In this document: positions 57,046 to 64,000 of the stretch, in pieces
Numbering within the stretch: position 1 is the stretch's first letter
How the letters are laid out: each line of letters starts with the position of its first letter
Origin: Amia ocellicauda
Lineage: Eukaryota > Chordata > Actinopteri > Amiiformes > Amiidae
Length of the DNA stretch: 64,000 bases
Assembly (NCBI RefSeq): GCF_036373705.1
Contig: NC_089852.1
Coordinates: 31,571,707 to 31,635,706, forward strand
Direction of reading: 5' to 3'
Made by a program: the position numbers and the translations under genes
Notes under the pieces: generated by a model
Seen by the model: the letters and a program-made list of their open reading frames with translations, nothing else
What the model was told of the DNA's origin: nothing
The model's database searches: none

Positions 57046-58720
57046 TATAAGAACATAAGAAAGTTTACAAACGAGAGTAGGCCATTCAACCCATCTTGCT
57101 CGCTTGGTGTCCGTTAATAACTAAGTGATCCAAGGATACTATCCAGCCTATTTTGAAATGTTCACAAATTTTCAGCTTCAACCACATCGCTGGGAAGTTT
57201 GTTCCAGATTGTGACAACTCTCTGTGTGAAGAAGTGTCTCCTGTTTTGAAGCCTAATTTCTATTTGTGTCCTTGGGTGCATGTGTCCCTGCTGATCTGAA
57301 AAAGCTCCTCTGGTTTGATGTGGTCGATGCCCTTCATGATTGTGAAGACTTGAATCAAATCCCCACGTAGTCTCCTCTGTTCCAGGGTGAAAAGGTTCAG
57401 TTCCCTTAGTTTCTCAGAGTAGGACATTCTCTTCAGACTTGGAATAAGTCTGGTTATTATTATTTTTATTTCTTGGCAGACGCCCTTATCCAGGGGGACT
57501 TACAACATACGTGCAATACAAAGTGCAAGAATACAGTTAAGTACAAGGCAAACATTACAAATTAAAATTTACATTAAACATAGCAATTCAAAATATAATA
57601 CATTTTACAACTTCCAATTTACACAGGTAAGTACAGTAAGTGACGTAATACATCCTGGAAAGTAAAAGCTAAGTGCTGTCAAGGGCTACGGGAAAGGGAG
57701 TAAAGGAAGAAATCAATCAATACTTGCTCTCCTCTGAACTGCCTCTAGAGCAGCGATATCTTTCTTGTAGTGTGGAGCCCAGAACTGTACACAGTATTCC
57801 ACATGAGGTCTAACTAGTGCATTGTAGTCTTGACATTACACCCCTTGTTCTAAATTCTACATTTTTGACAATATACCCTAACATTCTGCTTGCCTTTTTT
57901 ATTGCTTCCCCACATTGTTTGGATGGAGAAAGACCTAGGAGTATACATAGACTCCTCACTTTCTCATGCATTACTTCATCTAGTTCTATTCCTTCCATAT
58001 TGTAATTATAGTGGACATTTTTTTTACCTGCATGTAATACCTTGCACTTGTCCACACTGAATTTCATCTGCCAGGTGTCGGCCCACAACTGAATATTATC
58101 TAAGTCCCTTTGAATAGCCTGTGCTGCTGAGATCTGCTGAGCCACCTATTTTAGTATTATCTGCAAATTTGACAAGTTTGCTAACTATCCCAGAGTCCAG
58201 ATCATTAATATAGATTAGAAAAAGCAAAGCCCCTGGTACTGATCCCTGTGGAACTCCACTAACAACCTCACTCCAGTTAGAAGCGACTCCTCTAATCGAC
58301 ACCCTCTGTTTCCTATACATTAACCAGATCATAATCCATCTACTTACATTACCCTGAAGGCAAACAGCTTCCAATTTAAGGATCAGTCTTTGGTGTGGAA
58401 CCTTATCAAAAGCTTTCTGAAAATCTAAGTATATCATATATGCTTTCACAAGATTTACAGCTGCAGTTACATGTTCAAGAAATTCTAATAAATTAGTAAG
58501 ACATGATCTGCCTTGTCTAAACCCATGTTGACTATCTCCAAGAATATGGTTTTCATTAAGATGCTCCTCTATTTTCTGTCTAATCATTTTTTCCAACATT
58601 TTACAAGTGATGCAGGTGAGACTGATTGGTCTGTAATTTCCTGTCTCAGTTTTGCCCATTTTCTTGTGGATTGGTATGACATTTGCTGTCTTCCAGTCAG
58701 TTGGCACATCCCCTGTTCTA
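57046..58720 (-). mobile_element. CR1/Rex-like LINE with L2 insertion
   Basis: Minus-strand copy of the LINE at 41250-43215. 3' end agaacataagaaagtttaca at 57069-57050. C-terminal domain at 57100-57455 and 57724-57900, RT at 58145-57810 and 58761-58096 (KTANVIPIHKKMGKTETGNY, YLDFQKAFDKVPHQRLILKL, SGVPQGSVPGALLFLIYIND, KFADNTKIGGSAD). The catalytic FADD is FADN. Broken by several frameshifts and the L2 segment. Confidence 0.9.
57456..57723 (-). mobile_element. L2-like LINE 3' end inserted in the CR1-like LINE
   Basis: attattatttttatttcttg gcagacgcccttatccaggg .. and, farther on, sequence matching 26390-26480 in reverse (tccaggatgta..., agcacttagc complement). The host LINE reading breaks at aagtctggtt (57455) and resumes at ttgctctcct (57724), as in the uninterrupted copy near 25165-25185. 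Confidence 0.88.
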
Positions 58721-58786
58721 GGTGGATGTGCCAACTGTGCCAACTGACTGGAAGACCGCAAATGTCATACCAATCCACAAGAAACC
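58668..58786. repeat. Inverted duplication at the LINE 5' end
   Basis: The 5' end of the LINE copy (cttgtggattggtatgacat .. cagtcagttggcacatcc) is followed by its own reverse complement (ggatgtgccaactg .. tgccaactgactggaagacc gcaaatgtcataccaatcc), forming a hairpin of about 50-bp arms. Confidence 0.85.
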
Positions 58787-58789
58787 GCA

Positions 58790-59547
58790 TTGTAGAGCAT
58801 TGTAGAGCTGGTGTGGCCTCGCTCTAGCTGGGCTAGTGGAGCAAGTGGCCAATGCTCCCATGTTATGCGAAGATAGCATGAACTGTTTCCTGCAGTTATG
58901 GTTTAATTGTCATGGTAGAGCCTGCTGTTGCATTAGCTGTGCTAATAGGTGACAACTGCTCCCGTGTTACATGGTGGTGCATGATCTGCTTCCTGCACCC
59001 TGCGATGTGTATAGTTGTTATGACAGCACAGTGGAGCTGGATTCTCTGTACCGTTCAGTGAACGTGATTTTTCCTGTGCTGCACGGAGGCAGCATTAATA
59101 TTCCTGCTGCCATGCTGTTTATACTGTTATGTCCAGCTGTGGCTACTCAGTTGACTAGCTAGCTGTGTGTTATTCAGTGGTCTGTGGCCCCACTCCTGCA
59201 GGATCAGGGGTTCACTGCCAAGATAATGCATGGAAGGCGCACAAGTTACTTGATTGCCCGCGTCATATATTGTGCAAGTAGATATACGGTCTCACTCCTA
59301 GATGCACTAGTAGCGCAGCCGGCCTTACTATTGTAAGCAGAGGGTCTAAGAGTTGACCTCTGTAGCCCCGCTTTGTAAATGCTGATTGCAGACAGTCCCC
59401 GGTAGAGCGTGACTGCCGTCCTCGCTTCTGGACAGCCCAGTTTGACCCCAAGGGGCCTCTGTGTCTCCTGTGTGGAGTTGTGTTGCCGAGGACACTAGCG
59501 GTACACCTCGGGGCAGGCTCCCTTATTGGCTCGCTGCCTCCTCTCTT
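58790..59547. other. Unassigned moderately GC-rich DNA
   Basis: Diverged internal repetition (gctcccatgttatgcgaaga / gctcccgtgttacatggtgg; gcaccctgcgat / gctgcacgga). It lies between the LINE and the DIRS repeat and could be DIRS untranslated sequence; nothing coding is recognised. Confidence 0.35.
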
Positions 59548-59869
59548 GTGATGATTTTGTTATACAGTAACCCCTCCAACTTGGGCAGTGCTTCCAACTT
59601 GAAAGATAATGATAGGTTGCGAATGCCCAAGGGTTGCAAGGTCGCGCGGGAGTCCTAACTCGCAGCAAAAGAGGACGAACCTGCGCTGATGTCACATTTA
59701 ATAGAACAGGAAGTGGAAGGGACCTGTTCTGAGTGACGTGCACAGGGGCCAATGGCAGCTTTGATAGAGTGACATTTTGATCGGGCTCCTACGGAAGTGT
59801 GCAGAAACCCCTCCCCCTTGGGCAGTGCTTCCTTTTTCAGATAACCAGGGTTGCATTCACAACCTATCG
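59548..59869. repeat. DIRS-like terminal repeats
   Basis: 59548-59607 is the 3'-type end (gttatacagtaacccctcca..gggcagtgcttccaacttg), followed by a unit 59610-59869 with ends gataggttgcgaatgc and ggttgcattcacaacctatc. Interior matches 16560-16790 closely. The left arm of the unit has lost the stretch after the tip hairpin. No coding sequence. Confidence 0.75.
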
Positions 59870-60258
59870 TTTTCAATATCCCACTTATAAAGAAAGTGCT
59901 TTTAATTCATTAATTTGTACGATTCTGCATTGCATGCATGTTTAATTCAAATATTTAGTAAAACTTAAAAACAGGTGTGTGAAATATGAACAAACACAAA
60001 GATATTTAAATTTGAATGGCAAAACCTGTTCAAAGTGCAGCTATGGCAGTTCTAGTGTTAAAGTTCTTTGTAATTTAATGCATTTTTATATCTGCTATTT
60101 ATTTTATTTTATTTATTTTAACTTAGTTTTTCTTTAATTTCATAATACAGCAGAGATTCCACATATAACTGTGGTGTCAAGCAAAACATTAAATTACTTA
60201 ATTCAGTAGTGCATATGCATTGTTTGGAATAGTTGAGAGACAAGAATGTTTTTCTGTA
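59870..60258. other. 3' flank of the third OR
   Basis: AT-rich, no repeat recognised. Confidence 0.5.
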
Positions 60259-61188
60259 CTACATTTTATCTATTTTTCTGTTACACAATCTCATTACTCG
60301 TCTGCGAATGTGCCTCAGTTTCAAGCCATAAATTAGGGGATTTAAAAAAGGAGGGATGACTTGAAATTCCACTGCCATGAAATTGCGAAGAGCCTGTGGA
60401 ATCGTCTTTGAACCATATCGAGAGTACATTAAATCAAAAACTATGGCTGTGGTGAAGATTATTACTGTGAATAAGTGGGGAAAGCATGTCTGCAGAAATG
60501 TACCCCTCTCTTCTCTAGACTTTACACAAGCTCTAACAATGTGGATGTAGGAATATACAATAAAAAGGGCTTCAGAAACATGCACGAGTATGAAAATGTA
60601 ACCATATACATTGTTAATGATGTTATCTATACAAGACAGTTTTACAATTGACCAGTTATCACAGTACAACTTATCAATGTGAGATCCACATAGAGGCAGT
60701 CTGATAGTAAGAAATAATCCGATTGTTGATTCACAGAAAGGAAGAACCCAAGAAATCAACAGAAACTTGCTTATAGTTAGATATGTCATGATAGAATGGT
60801 ACTGTAAAGGCTTGCATATTGCCACATACCTGTCATAAGCCATCACTGTTAAAATGGTAAATTCACACATAAGAGAATTGTAAATAACAAATATTTGAAG
60901 GAAACATCCAGAATATGAGATCACATGAGAGTCAGAGAGGAAGTCTGCCAGGAGTTTAGGATACAGACCAGCAGTTCCATAAAGTCCATTGACACACAGG
61001 TTACAGACGAAGATGTACATAGGCTCATGGAGGGTTTTCTCAGTGATAATTGTAATGATCAGTGTCAAATTGAAAAGGCATATCAAAAGGTAAGCCAGAA
61101 GACTAATAGCAAAAAATATGAATTTATGAGATGCTGTCTCATTTAGTCCTTCAAGTGTGAAGACTGTAACACTGGATGAGTTCTGCAT
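60259..61188 (-). CDS. Olfactory receptor, fish type (309 aa)
   Basis: Intact single-exon odorant receptor, closest to the receptor at 43800-44732 (shared VRACVKS, SYIHIVRAC, RRRVMR, KPLQYHSIMT). Signatures: N-glycosylation sites N3 and N16; FNLTLIITI in TM1; LHEPMYIFVCNLCVNGLYGT from 53; Cys95; MAYDRYVAICKPLQY at 116-130; ECL2 cysteines 167, 176 and 186; FLQTCFPHL at 231-239; NPLIYGLKL at 283-291. It begins MQNSSS where the other two begin MENS. No defects. The promoter-like block is about 240 bp upstream, the closest of the three. Confidence 0.95.
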   Translation of the reverse strand: MQNSSSVTVFTLEGLNETASHKFIFFAISLLAYLLICLFNLTLIITIITEKTLHEPMYIFVCNLCVNGLYGTAGLYPKLLADFLSDSHVISYSGCFLQIFVIYNSLMCEFTILTVMAYDRYVAICKPLQYHSIMTYLTISKFLLISWVLPFCESTIGLFLTIRLPLCGSHIDKLYCDNWSIVKLSCIDNIINNVYGYIFILVHVSEALFIVYSYIHIVRACVKSREERGTFLQTCFPHLFTVIIFTTAIVFDLMYSRYGSKTIPQALRNFMAVEFQVIPPFLNPLIYGLKLRHIRRRVMRLCNRKIDKM

Positions 61189-61356
61189 TGCAGTAAGAGA
61201 TGTTTCCTTAAATACAAATAAACTTATACCTAAAGAAGCAAAGAGTACCTATAAGTCTCTCCATACATAAGTAGAAGATCAATTAAGTGGAAATATAAAA
61301 ACAATAATACAGTTATAATATAACAAGCACAACAATGAACCATAATGTTAATTCCT

Positions 61357-61640
61357 ATGAAAGGGTTGCTGCAGAGAGAGAAAATGAGTCCCTGTTCCTT
61401 AGTCTGCAGTTCAGTGTTAAGCATTATATAGAGAGCTCCTTCAGGAGGGAGGCTACTGAGATTTGCAGCCTGAAAACAGACCTTTGAGACTGTGTCTGTG
61501 TAATATTGGGTTAATTAGCCAGAGGTAGAAAATATTACAAATAAGATGATTAATACATGCCGGGTTCCTTTTTCCACAGGGTGTGTGTATGAAATGTAGG
61601 TACAGCCATGTCAGGGTTTTGAACAAGACAATGTGCCTTT
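61357..61640 (-). promoter_or_regulatory. Promoter block of the third OR
   Basis: On the minus strand: CTCCTGAAGGAG palindrome (61436-61447) then TATATAAT (61423-61430), then acactgaactgcagactaag and a pyrimidine tract ending tctctctctgcag (about 61373-61385). The whole block is repeated at 37557-38345 (split by a solo LTR) and in part at 45299-45400. A first exon starting near 61400 would fit; the exact start cannot be read from sequence. Confidence 0.6.
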
Positions 61641-61848
61641 TGAGTATCTTAAATTCTTAAATTAAATCTTAAAGCAACTTGCAGTTACTTGATATACAGT
61701 GGTTGGGTGTCACCCACCTGCCAAACACAAGTGAAAAAGACTGTGCTTGACAGTGTTATGTTCAAGCAGTGAGAAACACGCTGTAGTAGTTTGAACATCA
61801 TACTTTATTTTCCAAAGACAAACACACACTCCACTTGCCGTAAAACAT
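61641..61848. other. Short spacer
   Basis: Nothing recognised. Confidence 0.4.
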
Positions 61849-62076
61849 TAGGTTGCGAATGCAACCCCAGTTATCCATGAAAGAGAAACCGCACAGATGG
61901 TGAGGGGCTGTGCAGTTACTCATGGGAACTCTGTGAACGTATGTGTATCAAAGTGGGACACTTTGGGACACACACTCCCATTCTTCCTCTTTTGCCAGAG
62001 CTAGATGTCTGCACGACAACCCAGCTCTGGGCGGTTTCTCTTTCTCGGATAACCGTGGTTGCATTCACATCCTATC
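61849..62076. repeat. DIRS terminal inverted-repeat unit
   Basis: Ends taggttgcgaatgcaacccc and gtggttgcattcacatccta are inverted; inner arms tgaaagagaaaccgc / gcggtttctctttct pair. Same design as 40948-41240 but with an aaaccgc in place of the agcactgccc arm, so a different subfamily. It directly adjoins the 3' side of the recombinase gene. Confidence 0.75.
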
Positions 62077-62260
62077 CTTATTCTTCAAGTTGAGAAACCG
62101 CCCAGAGGGGGAGGGGTGAGTGTATACCCAATGCGTCGTGTGGAAAGCCGGCAGCAGAGAAATACATAAGGAGGCTGCTGCAAGGCCACAGCCAGATGGG
62201 GCAAGGCCTCAACTTCATTGGTAGAACAGACAAGGTAGGGGAGAGGCTGGGGCCTGAACC

Positions 62261-63149
62261 CTACCATGAAGAAGGTAAAAGGACACATCTGAGGCCACAG
62301 TCTATGAGGATGTGCACGACCAGTGGTGCACAGATGGATGGAAAACTAGGAGGGGGAGCAGGTCTCAACCACCGACACTGGACGGGAGTACAGTAGCACA
62401 GATATCGGGAACGCTGGGCACCTTGAAATAGGGCCCATGAAGCTGCCACGCCTCGAAGCTGCCACACCACCGGAATCCGCGCTGACTCGTAGGCCAATCC
62501 AGTGGGACAGTCGTTGTTTAGAGACGGCTTTTTCCAGCGTCCGTAAGACACAAAGAGTTGGTCCGTAGCGTGGCTCCCCCTAGTGCAAACCATGTTGCAC
62601 CACAAAGCCCTAACTGCGCAAAGCAGGTGCAGTCACCTGTCCTCTTCGGATGAGAAAGGCGGAAGATAGAAGGCCATCAACTCCACTTGCCAGTTGACAT
62701 GTGAAGAACCCAGTCTTGATGCACCGATGAAAACATGGATTTTTCTAACATGCCAGGCCTGGAAGGGCCCAAACATGGGATCTCTCCAGCAGAGACTCGT
62801 TGAACAACATAAGTATACAGCTTTTATACAATGCATGACGTGGGTTTGTGGGCAGGGACAGTCACAGATTTCCCAGAGTGTTGTCTTGAGAGGCCTTGGA
62901 AAGTGCCTCTAGCACTATGTCCAGGTGCTGTGCTGGTAGAGAAGAAGAGATGGACACCAAGTACACCTTGAGGGTGGATAGGGCCTTGCCCACGTCCAAC
63001 CGCTCCTGCAGAAACTCTAGGATCACCGCTATAGGGCAGGTGACGGAGTCATGAGCTCTCTCCGGCACCAGGAGTGGAAGGCCTGCCAGCGGTATGAGTA
63101 CTGCAACCTCGTAGAGGGAGCCCTCACCGATTTGGATTGTAGCCACCAC
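62261..63149 (-). pseudogene. DIRS tyrosine recombinase
   Basis: N-terminal part: VILEFLQERLDVGKALSTLK VYLVSISS (63149-62862). Middle: VNWQVELMAFYLPPFSSEED (62700-62640). C-terminal part: HATDQLFVSYGRWKKPSL and LRGVAASWALFQGAQR (62605-62400). These are the landmarks of fish DIRS recombinases (LQ..LD.G.S.STLKVY, LF..FG..K.G, R..A.SWAL..G). DIRS elements use this enzyme in place of an integrase. Frame changes occur near 62850, 62630 and 62480, and I do not see an intact catalytic tyrosine region, so inactive. Confidence 0.85.
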
Positions 63150-63163
63150 TGCCTCCGAGAGCC

Positions 63164-64000
63164 CTATGGCTGAGAGGCGTTCCCGTTCAGGGGCCAGACC
63201 CAGAGATGCAGGAGGCCTGCAACAGCTGGTTCACCCAGAGGGGGAGCCACCAGGGTTCCCCGTCCAACAAGGACATGAGGTCCGCGAACCACGGGCAGCA
63301 TGGCCACCTGGGGTCGACCAGCAGGACTGTTGCGCTCTCCCTCCTGATCACTGCTAGTACGGCTGGCAGAAGAGGGAGTCTCGGGAAGGCGTAGAGGAGA
63401 CTGCGTGGCCACCAGTGTGCCAGTGCATTGATCCCCAACAGCCCGTCGAGGTCTCGGACGGAGAACCATCGAGGGCAGTGCGTGGACTCTCAAGTGGCGA
63501 AGAGATCTACATGTGCCCTGCTGAATCGGTGCCAAATCCGCTGCACCAGTTGCGGGTGAATCCGCTACTCTGAGGCCAGGGGAGGCCCCCTGGAGAAGAG
63601 GTCCGTCGCTGTATGGAAGCAACCTGGGAGATGAACTGCTCGGAGTGAGCAGAATAGAGGATGTGCCCAGAACAACAGCTGGCGAGCCAGGCGATTGAGT
63701 GTTGTCGATCTCAGTCCACCCTGCCTGTTGATGTAGGCCACCGCAGCCGTGCTGTCCATCCAGATCAGCACGTGACGGTCCCGCAGGAATGGTGTGAAGT
63801 GTCTCATGGCCAGACAGATGGCACGGAATTCGAGCAAATTGATGTGGAGGGCTAGGTGAGCTTTGCCCCACATTCCCATGACTCCGCGACCATTGCAGAC
63901 AGTGCCCCAGCTGTGTCCATTGTCATAACCACTCTGTGGCAAACTGGGCACACCGAGGGTCAAATTCGAAGTGCTCCACCTCCAATGGAGTGCCTTCCAA
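63164..64000 (-). pseudogene. DIRS RNase H and connector region
   Basis: RNase H at 63963-63565: LHINLLEFRAICLAMRHFTP, RHVLIWMDSTAAVAYINRQG and AVHLPGCFHTATDLFSRGPP, with the E..A, D.TA.V.Y and D.(L)SR blocks of DIRS. Then 63438-63187 in another frame: GINALAHWWPRSLLYAFPRL and VLLVDPRWPCCPWFADLMSL, the connector between RNase H and the recombinase. RT lies beyond the right edge. A frameshift near 63560 separates the frames. Confidence 0.9.

Noticed and set aside
62196..62396. Plus-strand frames in 62-64 kb
   Set aside because: Antisense to the DIRS recombinase and RNase H.

Overview
The window looks like nuclear DNA of a ray-finned fish. The evidence is three intact, single-exon fish-type olfactory receptor (OR) genes, all on the minus strand (4183-5115, 43800-44732, 60259-61188), set in a dense bed of fish transposons: several Tc1-like families, DIRS elements, Ty3/gypsy elements, hAT, and L1-, L2- and CR1/Rex-like LINEs. 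The shared LINE 3' ends (an aagtcgccctgg..-type tail with AATAAT repeats, and an aacataagaaagtttac-type tail) are the kind I associate with sturgeon, gar, bowfin or early-branching teleosts. The species cannot be fixed from sequence alone. No RNA gene, CRISPR array or bacterial feature is visible.

Layout. 1-2600: minus-strand DIRS gag remnant whose 5' end cuts into a LINE endonuclease fragment, a degenerate minisatellite, and a possible LTR with a tRNA-Leu-like primer site. 4.1-5.6 kb: first OR and its putative core promoter. 6.7-8.3 kb: full-length Tc1-like element. 8.6-11.8 kb: decayed L1. 12.1-13.2 kb: CR1-like LINE carrying a deleted Tc1-like element. 14 kb: two unrecognised ORFs. 15.4-23.9 kb: a hAT (ZMYM1-like) transposase gene split by DIRS repeats, a solo LTR and a Ty3/gypsy element. 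24.5-26.7 kb: LINE 3' halves. 27-29.4 kb: HECT-domain gene fragment broken by a third gypsy element. 30-43 kb: mostly single-copy AT-rich DNA with small transposon derivatives, LTR-like segments, a relic OR-upstream block split by a solo LTR, a SINE-like repeat, a DIRS foldback and a long CR1-like LINE. 43.8-45.3 kb: second OR. 46-57 kb: a gypsy element whose parts are separated by Tc1-like and LTR-like insertions. 57-59.9 kb: another CR1-like LINE with an L2 inserted, then DIRS repeats. 60.2-61.6 kb: third OR and promoter block. 61.85-64 kb: 3' half of a minus-strand DIRS element (RNase H, then tyrosine recombinase) that runs off the right end.

How it works together. Only the three ORs look functional as host genes. 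Each has a TATA-like element next to a small CTCC..GGAG-type palindrome 240-600 bp upstream. A fourth copy of this upstream block at 38 kb has no OR after it, which suggests a tandem OR array that lost a member while transposons expanded the spacers. Nearly every mobile element is broken. The youngest-looking is the Tc1-like element at 54.6-55.8 kb, with three visible coding defects.
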